This document shows, piece by piece, positions 23,197-34,808 of a DNA stretch of 64,000 nucleotides (the first letter of the stretch is position 1; each line of letters begins with the position of its first letter). This stretch comes from Azolla caroliniana (taxonomy: Eukaryota > Polypodiophyta): assembly GCA_043228905.1 (NCBI GenBank), contig JBHGNT010000018.1:12896001-12960000 (forward strand), read 5' to 3'. The notes beneath the pieces are model-generated. The model was not told the origin of the DNA. It did no database searches and saw nothing but the letters and a program-made list of their open reading frames with translations. A program made the translations under genes and the position numbers.

Positions 23197-23497
23197 TGAA
23201 AGATAGATATGCGGGGAAACGTATGTGAGGACCTGTCGGTTATGCTCATCAAACAACATAGAGGGAAGGCAAGAAAATATAGACAAATGATAGATATACA
23301 CAGATAAAGCTTTAATGGAAGCTCTCCTTATTTTTGTTCTCTCTCTCTCTCTCTCTCTCTTAGAGACTGGATGTACAGGATGATCAAGTGATCTCTTGTT
23401 TAGAACGTTAGGTTATTGCTTAGATACTAAGCCCTAACTATATGGACGAATTCACACTAGGATACAAAGTGGAAGGAGTTGGCCTTTTATGCCAACA
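23197..23497 (-). repeat. copia-2 5' LTR
   Basis: 301 bp, tgaaagatag...tatgccaaca, followed by the target duplication catct (23498-23502). Single-unit version of the 683-bp LTR at 5040. Confidence 0.85.
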
Positions 23498-23502
23498 CAT
23501 CT

Positions 23503-26500
23503 AACTATGTCCCCAATTCAGTGTAATAAAAGTTGTCACCCCATTAACGAAAAGGAATTCTTGTTTTCTGAAAATGGGATGTGTAAATTTAGAAACATTA
23601 ATAGAGGAGATATTAAAATAGAAATCCTAGAGGAACAACTTTTGATGATGAGACAATAAAGGGGTACATGGAGATAATATCATTTGATGATACTCTTGGG
23701 GAAATGGAGAGAGTCATTGAATTGAAACAACAAGTCAACAGAGTGATTCCAACCAACTCTGTCGCTTTATACACTGCCATTGACGAATACAAGCAAGGTG
23801 TTGCAGAAGATGAAGTCGAAGTTAATACCAAATACAAGATTGTGGATAAGAAGGTCAAACTTGTGGCTGCTCCTTTGCCTGAAGACAGTTGGTAGTGAAT
23901 AAAGGAGGTAGCGTGAGATCCATGCCTTAGAAACCCGAAAGGAGTAGGGCATGTCTTCACTGACGAAACTCGTAGGAAGCTCAAAGTTGGTAGGGGTGAG
24001 TTTTTGCTACCCAAAGAAGAGTCCAAGTTCTGGGAAATGTTGGAGCGGCACAGGAAAGCGTTTGCCTTTTGCTCACAAGAGATCGGATGTGTTGACCCAT
24101 CACTTGTGGAACTAATGGTTATCTTCACAATACCCCATGTACCATGGAACTTGAATCCAATTCCCGTCCCAAGAGCTCATATTCCAAAATTGCTACAACT
24201 ATTAAAGGAAAAGTTTAGAATGGGAATCCTCGAGCCATCTAATGCGCCTTATTCAAATAGGTGGTTCACAGTGCCGAAGAAGAATGGAGCACTTCGATTT
24301 ATCCAAGATCTGCAGCTGGTAAACAAGGTCACCATTTGTAATCCTAGGATTGGACCTAGTGTTGATGAGCTTGCCGAAGCTTTTGCGGAAATGCCGATTT
24401 ACTCATTTGGAAACTTGTATTCTGGATACGACCAATTTCAATTGTCTTTGGATAGTCGAGACATCACAACCATGCAGACTCCCATCAAGCTAGTAAGGAG
24501 GTGTACATTATCGCAAGGAGCAACTAACTCGGTGGCCCATATGATGAATGCCATGAACAAAGTACTAAGAGACTACATCCCAAATATTACTATGCCTTTC
24601 CTCGATGATATCCCTATGAATGGGTGCTCTGAATTAGAGGACGAGTCTTTAGATCAAGATGGATGTCAAAGATTTGTTTCAAACCATATTGAAGAATGTG
24701 AAAGAGTGCGACAAAGACTAGAATTTACGAGACTCACATTCTCCGAAGAAAAATCGGCATTCGGGCAGCACAAGATCTTCATAGTGGGACATCTTTGTGG
24801 ACCATATGGACAAAAACCCTCTCTCGAGAAGGTGAATGCTATTCAAGAGATGCGAGAGGAATGTGGAAAACAGACAGAAGATTCTTAGGAGAATGTGCAT
24901 TCTACCATATTTGGATTCCACACTATGCTCTTGTGGCTGAACCCTCGTATAGTTTATTGTAAAAATGGAGAAAATTCAAATGGGAACCGGTCTACACAGA
25001 GGCGATGAAGAGGCTAAAAGGGATGCTAGTGGCAACTCGAACTTTAAGAAAATTCGTCTACAAAGAAGGGATGCCCATCTACATCACGGTAGATATGAAC
25101 CCAACATGAATTGGATGGGTCAACAATCAAGAAGTAGAAGATAGCACACGGTACACCATTTGGTTCGGATCAAAGGTCCTTAGAGAATGACATCGAGGAT
25201 ACGCCCAAGTCAAGTGAGAACTCTAAGGTATCATGTCTACGGTGAAGGTAGACAAGGACTACCTGATCGGGCCAGAAGTGATAATTGAGACGAATTCCTC
25301 CCAATCCTTGGGATGACCTCAGAATGTGCGACACCAGATCTGGCTATGTTAAGGTGGTCGCTCATATCAAAGCGTTGAATAGAGATCCGCCACATTACAG
25401 GAAAAAACAACGCCATGGTTGACACGTTGTCAAGAGCAAGATTTCAGGATGAGACTGACATGGTTTTGGAAGATGAAGCATCCCCTCAACTCCTTCAAGA
25501 TGGCCCAACTGTTTGTAGAAGGTCAATGTATGGAAACCCTCCATGCCTTCAACGAGAACAAGTATGAAGGGGAGTGGTTACTGATCGGAAGGTTCTTGAG
25601 CACAATGATGGTGGGTGCTTCATGCACGAAGGAGGAGCCTCTACGGATCTGAAAGAAAGCTTACCAATAATTTTTGAAGGGAGGATTCCTTTGGTGACAC
25701 CCAAAGAGAAGGACATGGATGCCACGTCGAGTAGTGGTTAAGAGAGAGGACCAAACGATGTTGATGTCTGAATTCCACGAGAGTCCTTGGGCAGGTCATA
25801 GAGGAACACGGGCAGTGTTTGAAAAACTGAAGGAGAAGTACTGGTGCCCGACCATGTACAAAGACGTACTGCATTTCGTGTTCACATGCAAAAGCTGCCA
25901 AGTACATTTGAGCATATGTCACCATGATGAGTTGTGGTCGATATAGCCACTCACCATACACTTCAAATGGATGGTGGATCTGGTCTCGATGCCAATGGGA
26001 GTGGGACAAATGAAGTACTTGGTACTAGCAAGGGAAGACTTGATGAATTAGGTGGAAGAACGGATCTTGGAAAATAAGACAATGTTAGCCTTTTAAAAAT
26101 TTCTACTCGAAGAGGTCGTCTGTCAATACGGATGTGTGGGAAAGATAGTGGCCGACCGAGGGGAGTTGGATGCACACAAAACAATGGAGCTCTTCGAGTG
26201 ACTAGGCGTGAAGCTCTCCCTCACAACTGCCTACAATCTGGAAGCAAATGGGAAGATTGAGTGAGAGCATGGACCGATAGTCAAAGCCATCGTATGAGCA
26301 TGCGACGGTCGAATTGGGAACTGGCTGCGACTATTGTCGTATGCATTGTGGGTCGATAGAACTACGCACAATTCTGTGACAGGCTATATGCTAGCAGAGC
26401 TCATGTATGGACAAAAGCCAGTAATGCCCATCGAGAGGGCGATCACCACATGGGTAGCAATACCATGGGAGAACGCGATGAGATGAGAAGAATTATTGGC

Positions 26501-26940
26501 GGCGCGGATAAGGCGACTCGAAAGAAGACCCGAAGATCTATAAAATGCATGAAAGATAATGGAGGCAGCCCGAGTGAAGAACAAGATTTGGTTCAACAAG
26601 ACACATCAACTATGTCCCAAGAAGATCGAAGAAGGAGATTGGGTATTGGTGTATGACAACAACCTTGACAACCAACACAGGACGACAAGAAAGTTCTCAA
26701 GAAGGTGGTTTGGACCGTATGTGGTGATGAGTGCCAATGACAACGCCACCTACTACCTCGCGGAGCTAGACGGATCAAGGTTGGCCATACCCATTGCTGG
26801 GAAAAGAGTAAAGATCTTCAAGAAAAGACAAGATGAGGGTCTTGACCTTGATGACCTCAACAATGAAGATAGTAAGGCAGAACCCACAAATGTGAGTAAG
26901 GTCAATGAGGGCGTGCAGGAAATTGATTGATTAGAGTAGT
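23503..26940 (+). mobile_element. A4, second segment (pol)
   Basis: Continuation of the plus-strand element from 5039. It ends near 26935 right after the pol stop, where the expected polypurine tract and LTR are replaced by the copia-5 LTR, so A4 has no LTR inside the window. Confidence 0.78.
23530..26930 (+). pseudogene. A4 pol: RT, RNase H, integrase
   Basis: Begins with the linker EKEFLFSENGMCK, equivalent to A5's GREFLFSDSGACK. The N-terminal module follows (SFDDTLGEMERVIELKQQ). RT lies in an open stretch at 24004-24888 with VPKKNGALRFIQDLQ, LYSGYDQFQLSLDSRD and FLDDIPMNGC. RNase H (25060-25440), the integrase zinc finger (FHESPWAGHRG...TCKSCQ, 25773-25905), the core and the C-terminal GDWVLVYDNNLDNQHRTTRK/GPYVV block (26630-26740) are all in order but broken by stops. 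It ends EIDstop at 26930. Similar in decay and spelling to A3. Confidence 0.82.
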
Positions 26941-27257
26941 TGAGAGAGAGACAAACAAATAGACAACAAATGTGCTCAAAGAGCAATTTTATACAAGTCC
27001 TTAAAAGGACTGACACAAGTATTGTCAGTACTTGAATTCTCCTAAATAAGCTCATACACTAACTACCGAATATATTCCTTCACGAAATTTCTTTTCAACG
27101 GCCTTCCGGTTCCCACCGATCCGACCTACTGATCGGTCTCTGTCTGATCCGACTCCTGGCTTCTTCAGCCGATCCGGGCCTAACTGACTAGTCCAATCTG
27201 GTCTGTTTTTTGGCTTCCTCAGTCGATCCGGCCTAAGTTGAGCTTGCTTGTTCAACA
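26941..27257 (-). repeat. copia-5 3' LTR
   Basis: 317 bp reading, on the minus strand, from TGTTGAACAAGCAAGCTCAA to ...CTCTCTCA. The minus-strand start resembles the copia-1 LTR start TGTTGAGCGGCAAGCTCAA. The polypurine tract CTTGAGGGGGAA lies just right of it (27258-27271). Confidence 0.65.
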
Positions 27258-27794
27258 TTCCCCCTCAAGATAAACTTGACGTTCTCCTTGAGTCAACATC
27301 TGACTCTTCCTAGTGTCTCCACGCCTTGCTCGTGCTCTTCATCCAATTCAGTTCTACGTTCCTCAACCCCTTTTCGGTTAGCTTGTCAGCTTGTAAGGCC
27401 CTTGTCAACTCCCTTGTTGTTGTGGTACAAGCACCCCTCAACCCATTGGCACCTCCGACTTTGTCTGATCCGCTAATCCGACTCCTAGCTTCATCAGCCA
27501 ATCCGGGCCTAACCGACCAGTCCAATCTGGTCTAGTTTTTGGCTTCCTCAGTCGATCCGGCCTAAGTTGAGCTTGCTTGTTCAACATTCCCCCTCAAGAT
27601 CAACTTGAGGTTCTCCTTGATTCAACATCTGACTCTTCCTAGTGTCTCCATGCCTTGCTCGTGCTCCTCATCCGGTTCAGTTCTGCATTCCTCGACCCCT
27701 TTTCGGTCTGCTTGTCTACTCGTAAGGCCCTTGTCAACTCCCTTGTTGTTGTGGTACAAGCACCCCTCAACCCATTGGCACCTCCGACTCGGCG
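27137..27794. repeat. 329-bp tandem duplication across the copia-5 LTR/internal boundary
   Basis: Two direct copies, about 27137-27465 and 27466-27794, offset 329. The unit carries the LTR start, the polypurine tract (cattccccctcaagat at 27255 and 27584) and adjacent internal sequence. The copies differ at scattered bases, so the duplication is not recent. Confidence 0.8.
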
Positions 27795-28045
27795 TCGGCT
27801 TCGACCGCCTTCTCATCCACCTAGCCTTCATGTGATTCAGTTCATCCGAATTGAACTCCTCGATCGAATTAGCTGTCTCAGATTCCTTCTGGATCTTGTC
27901 TGAATCAGTTGTCTCCGGTTCGTTCCCCTTTAGGCCCTTGAGCACATCTGCCCATGTCTTGGTTCTGGCCTTTCCTTGGTCGACTCGGTCCTTCTCGACT
28001 TTGCAGCCTCCCTCGGCTCTTCCTCCCCTTGGTTTGATTAGCTCT
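27622..28045 (-). pseudogene. Unrecognised minus-strand ORF next to the copia-5 polypurine tract
   Basis: Open from the copia-1 LTR edge (28045) to a stop at 27622; the first ATG is at 27945 (MLKGLKGNEPETTDSDKIQK). The protein is hydrophilic and charged, with WADVLKGLKG upstream of the ATG, a basic WMRRRSKPTPSRR stretch and KGLTSRQADRKGVEECRTEP near the end. I do not recognise a domain. Its place, just upstream of the polypurine tract and LTR on the same strand, is where some plant LTR elements carry an accessory ORF. It could equally be decayed linker. The part from 27622 to 27794 is repeated at 27293-27465 in the neighbouring duplication copy. Confidence 0.3.
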
Positions 28046-28485
28046 TGTTGAGCGGCAAGCTCAACTAGAGCCGGATTGGTTGAATAAGCCTGAGCTGGTG
28101 AGCGAGACGGATCGGTGAGCCGGTGAGCACCCGTTGAGCAAAAGAGCAGGTGAGCTGGGGAGCCGGTTAGTCGGATCCAACAGTAACCGGAAGCCTAGTA
28201 ATAGCTTAGATTACTAGGTAGTTAATAATCTCGTAGTTAGTGTTAGACGCTCGAGTGAGCATTGAAGTACGCGGTGCTTCTGTCAGTCCCATGAGGACTT
28301 GTATAAATAGTGTTGTTGAGCACGTTGTATGTACAAAGTGTTGAGATAATTTTTGAGTTTATATTCTTGTTCTGCTCTCTCTGTCTCTCCCGAATACTCT
28401 CTATATTCTGTGTATTATTCTCTCTCTCTCTTTGCAGCTACGCAACCAAGTTGTTGTCATACGCTTCCGCACATACGTCTTCACA
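28046..28485 (+). repeat. copia-1 5' LTR
   Basis: About 440 bp, TGTTGAGCGG...GTCTTCACA. The left edge is judged from the TG start and similarity to the copia-5 LTR; the right edge from the primer site that follows. TATA candidate tataaatag at 28302. Confidence 0.65.
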
Positions 28486-28497
28486 TGGTATCAGAGC
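28486..28497 (+). other. copia-1 primer-binding site (initiator tRNA-Met)
   Basis: TGGTATCAGAGC, complementary to the 3' end of plant initiator tRNA-Met, directly after the LTR. Confidence 0.9.
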
Positions 28498-28589
28498 GCA
28501 AGGGTTGAAAACCTCTGCAGCCGACATTTGCTTTCGCAAGACAAACCCTATAGGTTGTGAGAACAGAATAGTAGATAGAGAAAAAAAAT

Positions 28590-29520
28590 ATGGATAGTGG
28601 TATGGCGAGTTCACTTCCTACAAAGAAGCTCGACCGGAGCAACTATGCGTCCTGGTCATACAAAATGCACCAGTACCTACTAGGGCATGGGTATTGGAGT
28701 TTCGTGGAAGGAAAAAATGAGGTGGCACGAGAGCTTGGACACAAGGACTTCCCAGTATGGGAGCAACGAGTGAGTCGAGTATATACTGCCTCGCGTCCTG
28801 TGTACACGACTAGATGCTCGGCTACATCAGGGATGCAAAGACGTTGAAGGAGGCCTGGGAAAATCTGCGTAAGATTTTCGCCGCAAGCACCACAACCCAT
28901 AAGTTGCAACTCTGGCAAGAGCTGAACAACATCCAACAAAGAGATATGTCGGTTACGGACTACACCACCAAAATAAAGGAGATTTGCGACGCGCTCGGGT
29001 CCATCAACGTGACGGTGGACGACGACGAAATGGTACAAATCTGCCTTGGTGCTCTAGCGCAAAGGTAGGGGCCAATCCGAACAAGGATCTACACCCGAGA
29101 GAAACCACCGACCTTCTTCGACTTGCAATTGATGCTGATGGTCGAAGAAAACCACGCGAGTGGGTCCAGGACCACTCAATCGGACAACCGGATGCTTTAC
29201 ACGGAGGTGGATAGGCCCCGTGGGCGTGGGGGATGAGGTGGGTCGGCACGCACTAGAGGCAGCCGGCAAGAGCAGGAAAGAAGGCACAGAGAACGTGCCG
29301 ACAACAGTTCCGGGACTTCCACAAGCGGGGGAATCAAGGCGGTGCTAAAGGCCGGCAAGACAAATCTGCCATGGAATGCTGGTACTGTGGCAAAAAGGGC
29401 CACAGAGAAAGCGAGTGCTGGAAGAAGCGTGCCGATTCGGACACATCTGGATCCGGCAAAACCGGTCAGGAGAACCGACAAAGCTCGCACTACGCACAAG
29501 GATCAAAAGGATCCCGAACT
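28590..29520 (+). pseudogene. copia-1 gag
   Basis: ATG at 28590, 100 bases after the primer site: MDSGMASSLPTKKLDRSNYA, then SWSYKMHQYLLGHGYW, the N-terminus of plant copia gag. A frameshift near 28800 moves the frame to 28814-29068 (AWENLRKIFAASTTTHKLQ, the UBN2 core). A glycine/arginine-rich stretch follows, then a CCHC zinc knuckle CWYCGKKGHRESEC at about 29374-29415 in the frame beginning 29371. Three frames are needed, so it is broken. Confidence 0.82.
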
Positions 29521-31218
29521 GGGAAGACCGGTAAGGGGCCAGCCTTGGTGATGAAGCACGAGGCAAATTCGATGAAGAAGACCACTTCCAAATCGGAGGA
29601 AGTATGGTATGTTGATTCCGGTGCGTCGAACCACATGACGAGCCACGACGAGTGGTTCTCTTATCTGGAGAAACCGGATCAACCAGGAGTTGTTGAAATC
29701 GGAGACGACTCCTCACCCAATCGTGCATATCGGAGAAGTCCCTTTGAGCCACGTTGGATAGAGGGGGAAGATGATGAACGTATTACACGTTTCGACTATC
29801 ACGAAGAACTTGGTGTCGGTTGGACAGATTGTCGACCAGGGGATGCAGATGCGGTTTACGCACCTCAGGTGCTTCATCGAGGAAGAGGGCCAAATCATTG
29901 CGCAAGGGCGTAGAGACGAGAGGATGTTCCTCCCGAACACCAATGACGTCGGCACCGCGTTGTTCGCCAAAGGACAGAAGATTGAATTGGATATTGATCT
30001 CTGGCACAAACGGATCAGCCACGTCAATTACCGGCGGCTTCAAGACTTGCAAACGAAACAAGTTGTTTTCGGTTTGCCGAAGTTTAGTGGCCGGAAGGCC
30101 CATGTATGTGAAGCCTGCCAACTCGGGAAGCAAAACCGGCTTCCATTCCCCACCGAACGAAACCGTAGCCGCTCGACCTTATTCATTCGGATGTATGGGG
30201 ACAGACACAGAACGTAAGTCTTGGCGGGAGTCGATATTTTGTCTCCTTCATCAACGACTACAGTCGGCACACATGGATCTACCTCATTGAGTAGAAGAGC
30301 GAAGTCTTCGACTATTTCCGGAACCTCCAAAGCATGGTGGAGTGGGAATCAGAGAGAAAGATCAAGTGCCTACGGTCGGATGGCGGAAAAGAATATTTTT
30401 CCGGCCAATTGAACAATTATCTGCAGCAAATAGGAATTCAGCGAGAGTTCAGCTGCAGATACACACCGGAACAGAACGGTGTAGCTGAAAGGGAGAACCA
30501 GTCGCTGATTGACGTGGCAAGGGCAATGCTGGAAGAGAAGAGTATGCCCCATTTCTACTGGCCGGAGGCGGTCCGGACGACCGTCTATATCCAAAACCGG
30601 ATCGGTGACAAGGTGTCTGCGCATGAGCTGTATTTCGGGCGCAAGCCAAATTTGTGACACCTTCGGATATTTGGTAGCATTGCATATGTACATGTACCGG
30701 ATGAGAAGTAGAGGAAGTTGGATGCAAAGTCAGAAAAATGCATCCTCTTCGGCTATTCACATGAGAAAAAGGGGTATAAGTGTTATAACCCCCGGACGAA
30801 GCAGGTCCGAGTTAGCCGCGATGTCGAGTTCGATGAAACGACATCATGGTATTCCTTACCAACTCCAACTTCCGACCCCAACCCGATGCCGGAGGATGAG
30901 GCTAGTGAGCCTGAACCGGCCCAGGTAGAAGATGATGAATCCGGGACTCAAGAAGAGAGTCCGGAATCGTTTTGGTTGAGTGGGCCAAATGAGAGACTAG
31001 GTCAATCCGACCAGTCCGATGAGGAACCGACGAGTAGTGAAGACTCTGCCGTGCTCTCCCCGCGCAAGGAACCGAGGAGACAGTTCATGCGCAAAGAGAA
31101 GGGGAAGAAGAAGATGCTGGATTATGAAACCGGTACTGATGAGTCGGATCGGAGCGGATCCGACTCCGGAAAGGAAAATGACGGTTCTTCGGCAACGAAG
31201 ATCGAACCGGCCAAGTAG
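29521..31218 (+). pseudogene. copia-1 protease, integrase and linker
   Basis: Protease WYVDSGASNHMTSH (about 29605-29646) has the canonical DSG. After a frameshift near 29720 the pre-integrase and zinc finger follow: LWHKRISHVNYRRLQ and CEACQLGKQNR (29998-30140). The catalytic core reads FINDYSRHTW, RSDGGKEY and PEQNGVAERENQSLIDVAR (30240-30660), giving the D,D,E triad. The HVP and LDAKSEKCILFGYSHEKKG block and a long acidic linker rich in E, S and P close the ORF at 31218. Stops at 30292 (TAG), near 30656 (TGA) and near 30709 (TAG) break it. Confidence 0.83.
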
Positions 31219-32878
31219 GGCCTTGAACAGGGTAATACCAAGTTATGCCAGTCTTCCTGCCGGAAGAACCCCGTGACGTGGTACGGCTATAATGAGTACA
31301 TGGTGCATCACTATGCGTACATGACCAAGGTGGTGCAAATGTGTGAGCCAGAGAGCTACGCAGAAGCGGCAAAGGACGTAAATTGGTGTGCCGCTATGGA
31401 GGAAGAAATGCGGGCACTTGATGCCAACGAGATATGGGACTTGGTTGACCCTCCCCGTCACTGTAAACCGATCGGATGCAAATGGGTGTACCAGGTAAAG
31501 TACAATGCCGACGGTTCGGTTAACTGGTACAAGGCCCGGTTAGTGGCGAAGGGATACGCGTAGACCCACGGAATCGACTACGACGAGACCTTCGCTCCGA
31601 TAGCGAAGATGACGATGGTTCGTGCGGTGCTAGCGGTTGCTGCGGCAAGGAGGTGGCATCTTCACCAAATGGACGTGAAGAATGCATTTCTTCAAGACGA
31701 TCTTGAAGAAGAGGTCTTTATGACCCACCCCCCCTGGTTTTTAGTCGGAGATGAAAAAGTCGGCGGTATGCCCACTGAAGAAGTCACTTTATGGCCTGAT
31801 GCAAGCCCCCCGAGCTTGGAATGCGAAGATTACGCACCGGTTGCGTAAGATAGGGTTTGCAGTCTCCAAGTCTGACTCTTCGTTGTTCATTCGGCAAGGT
31901 CCGGACAGTCCGGTTTGCATCTTGCTGTATGTTGATGATCTCGTCATCATTGGACCCGGACTCGATGAAATCAGCAGAGTCATGTCCCAGTTGTCGAACG
32001 CATTTGAGATGAAGGACCTAAGGGACCTTCACTATTTCCTTGGGATCGAGGTCATCCGAACCCCCGACGACATATTGCTCTCACAAAGACACTATGTGTT
32101 GAATATGTTGTAGAAGTTCGGCATGACAGAATGCCGACCTATCTCTACACCCCTGGACCGGAACCAGAAGCTCTGTCCCGACTCCGGACCGCCCAACGAT
32201 GAGCAACGGTTCTGACAAATTGTCGGAAGCCTTATATATTTGACAATCACCCGACCTGACATCAGTTATCTGGTCAGTGCGATCGGCTAATTCATGTAGA
32301 AGCCGACCGTAGAGCATCTTCAGTGCATGCACCGAATATTGCGGTACGTGAGCGGCACGAAGGACCGGGGACTGTTATACCGGCGAGGTATAACTGAAGA
32401 GCTGGTTGGCTACATTGATGCCGACTGGGCCGGCGATGCATCGGATCGCCGATCCACCTCCGGCTATATGTTTTCCCTTGGTAGCGCGGCTGTTGCGTGG
32501 AGCAGCAAAAAGTAGCCAACAGTGGCCCTTTCAAGCACTGAGGCTGAATACCGGGGTGCTACCGTTGCCACCTGTGAAGCCATTTGGCTTCGGCAACTGT
32601 TGCAAGACCTATGGATCGAGGTACCAACCCCGATCTTGATCTACTGTGACAATATGAGCAGCATGCAGCTTGCCAAGAACCCCGTGTTCCATGCTCGTAC
32701 AAAGCACATAGAAGTGCACTACCACTTCGTGCGTGAGCATGTCTTGAGTGGTGAAGTCGAACTTCGGTATGTTCATACAGATCGGCAAGTTGCCGACATC
32801 TTCACCAAACCGCTCGGATCGATCAAGTTGCAACACTTTACCGAAATGATGTCCAGAGTCGGATTCACTCCAATATGA
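31219..32878 (+). pseudogene. copia-1 RT and RNase H
   Basis: RT begins with WCAAMEEEMRALDANEIWDL and PIGCKWVYQVKYNADGSVN. After TAG 31561 (relatives read AQTHG) come [11 protein letters not shown] and [20 protein letters not shown] frameshift near 31750 precedes the catalytic LLYVDDLVIIG (about 31924-31956). RNase H has DADWAGD, SSTEAEYRGA, IYCDNMSSMQLAKNP and ADIFTKPLGSIKL. In-frame stops at 32111, 32213, 32287, 32296 and 32515 mostly fall where copia relatives carry Gln or Arg. The last residues (SRVGFTPI, stop 32876) overlap the junction with the inverted copia-4 fragment, so the natural C-terminus may be lost. Confidence 0.85.
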
Positions 32879-33347
32879 CTCTTCCTTATCAGTGTCGTAT
32901 TCTGGCATCTTCTTCTTTTCTTTTTCCTTCTGCGTGAACTAGCTCCTTGGTTCATTGCGTTGGGAGAGCACGGGCGAGTCTCCACTACTCGCTGGCTCAA
33001 TCTCTCATTCGGCCCACTTAGCCGGAATGAGATTGGACTCTCTTCAAGAGTTCCAATATCTTCTTTGTCTGGAGGCATTTCGGCCTCACTAACTTCATCC
33101 TCAGAATTCGGGATGGAGTTGTCGGGGTTCAGAGATGAAGGCAAGTACCACGAAGCCGACTCATCGAAAATGACATCTCAGCTTACTCGGACCTCCTTTT
33201 CGGAGGTTATAACATTTATAACCCTTTTGCTCATCCGAGTAGCCGACGAGAATGCACTTGTCAGCTTTTGCGTCTAGCTTGCTCCATTTCTCCTTCGGCA
33301 CATGCACATATTCCATGGTACTTGTAAAAAATTGGATATGATTCTAG
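32850..33347 (-). pseudogene. copia-4 fragment (integrase end and linker), inverted against copia-1
   Basis: Minus strand. From 33330 it reads MEYVHVPKEKWSKLDAKADK, CILVGYSDEQKGYKCYN and, after frameshift, the acidic linker with FRLSGPNERLSQ and a basic RRRKKKRRR run. This is the same segment as copia-1 30680-31200. It begins at the copia-3 LTR (33348) and ends at the copia-1 junction near 32850-32879, where both strands can be read as copia. Confidence 0.8.
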
Positions 33348-33780
33348 TGTAGCAGAAGAGATGTGTGTTATGTGTGAGAGAAAAGAGATGAGAGAAGAGA
33401 AACACAAGATAGATAAGCTAGAGAAATGAAATACTCAAGAAGAAGAAGAAGATGTATATTCACAAGTGAAATAGAAAATACAAAATGTAGCATTACAAGG
33501 AGTCACAACCGACTTAGTATGAAGTAGGAGAAGGGTGCTTTATATAAGGTCACCCTCTCTCTTCATTCACTCACAACAACAACTACTCTCTCTTGGGGAA
33601 TGTGAAGACACATAATCATGGGGAATATGGAACTCATTAGTTATGTGTCATAGAATATGATTCTATGAAACATAGTTAATGTCTAAAGAGTAGTGGTGTG
33701 ACTCTTGACCTTTGAGTGATCATAGATTCTCAAAGGGTGTGTTCACACACTAGAGTAGGTTGAGCTTGATTCTTAGCACA
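33348..33780 (-). repeat. copia-3 3' LTR
   Basis: 433 bp, tgtagcagaa...tcttagcaca on the plus strand. The minus-strand polypurine tract GAGCTTGAGGGG abuts it at 33781-33792. A TATA-like tatataa on the minus side lies near 33540. The other LTR is outside the window. Confidence 0.75.
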
Positions 33781-33899
33781 CCCCTCAAGCTCAACTCGGG
33801 TCGGTTCCTTTTGATTGATGTCCACTTTAGCTCGTACCCAGTTCAGAAGGTATCCGGTTCTCTCTTATACTCCCCCTCAAGCTTGCCAAGTTAGGGATC

Positions 33900-34808
33900 T
33901 TCAATCCAAGGTTTGACATGAATTACCGAAGCTTGTTAGCTCCTAGGGCATTGGTGAAGATATCGGCCGTTTGAAGATTTGTGTTGATGTGTTGAAGGTC
34001 GACATCTCCGGCCTGAACACGCTCTCGAATGAAGTGATAGTGCACTTCGATATGCTTTGTGCGTGGGTGGAACACCGGGTTCCGAGCCAGATAAATATTC
34101 TCATGTTGTCGCAGTAGAGGGGAGTTGGATCCTTGATGGGAATTCCCAAATCCTTCAAAATCCTTTTGAGCCATACGGCTTCACATATAGCTACGGCTGC
34201 GCCCCTGTATTCGGCCTTCGTACTCGAAAGAGTGCCGGTCGGCTGCTTCTTGCTACTCCACGAAATTGCTCTGCTGCCAAGGGAGAGGACAAAACCAAAG
34301 CTTGATCGTTGATTGGCTTTGTAGCCGGCCTAGTCGGCATCTGTGTACCCTTCGAGTCAAAATGGTGTCCTCGATTTGTAGAGAATGTTGTAATCCATTG
34401 TGCAGCTCACGTATCGTAATACTCGCTTAGCGCAATCGAAATGGATATCTCACGGAGTTTGCATGAATTGGCTAAAAAGTCCGATTAGATAGCTAAGGTC
34501 GGGTCAAGTGATCGTGAGATAGATGAGGAACCCGATCAGTTGTCAATACTAAGTCGGCTTACACTCTTCTGTGCCGGAGTCGGCATCCAATTTGAGGTTT
34601 TGATCAAGAGGAGTTGCCACAGATTTACACTTAGTCATCCCGAACTTGAATAACAAGTTGAGGATGTAGTGTTGTTGGGAGATCATAATGTTGGCTGGAG
34701 TCCAAATTACCTCGATGCCAACGAAGTAATGGAGCTCCTTCATGTCCATCATCTCGAATTTGTTGGAGAGGAGGGACTTCACCTTGCTGATGTCGATTAC
34801 GTGCTCAC
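33900..34808 (-). pseudogene. copia-3 RT end and RNase H
   Basis: Minus strand from the C insertion point: KSLLSNKFEMMDMKELHYFV, GIEVIWTP, SQQHYILNLLFKFGMTKCKS (34782-34549), then decayed RNase H. From about 34174 it reads IYLARNPVFHPRTKHIEVHY and TADIFTNALGANKLR, ending before 33923. Closest to copia-1, which has the same order and wording. Numerous stops. Confidence 0.8.

Larger units (their letters stand above)
5040..23497 (-). mobile_element. copia-2, Ty1/copia element interrupted by A2 and A3
   Basis: Minus-strand copia element with LTRs at 5040-5722 (3') and 23197-23497 (5') and a 5-bp target duplication catct (5035-5039, 23498-23502). Its own sequence is 5040-6521, 13296-16489 and 22585-23497; the rest is nested A2 and A3. 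Order in the minus sense is gag, protease, integrase, RT, RNase H, as expected for copia. Protein continuity across both insertions (SRYMLNPGRKH across A2; CTTYVTNSRPILNLD across A3) confirms the assembly. Confidence 0.85.
28046..32860 (+). mobile_element. copia-1, Ty1/copia element lacking its 3' LTR
   Basis: Plus-strand element: 5' LTR 28046-28485, primer site from 28486, gag, protease, integrase, RT and RNase H in copia order, ending inside or just after RNase H near 32860. There it abuts, in inverted orientation, a fragment of a related element. No 3' LTR or polypurine tract follows. Confidence 0.85.
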
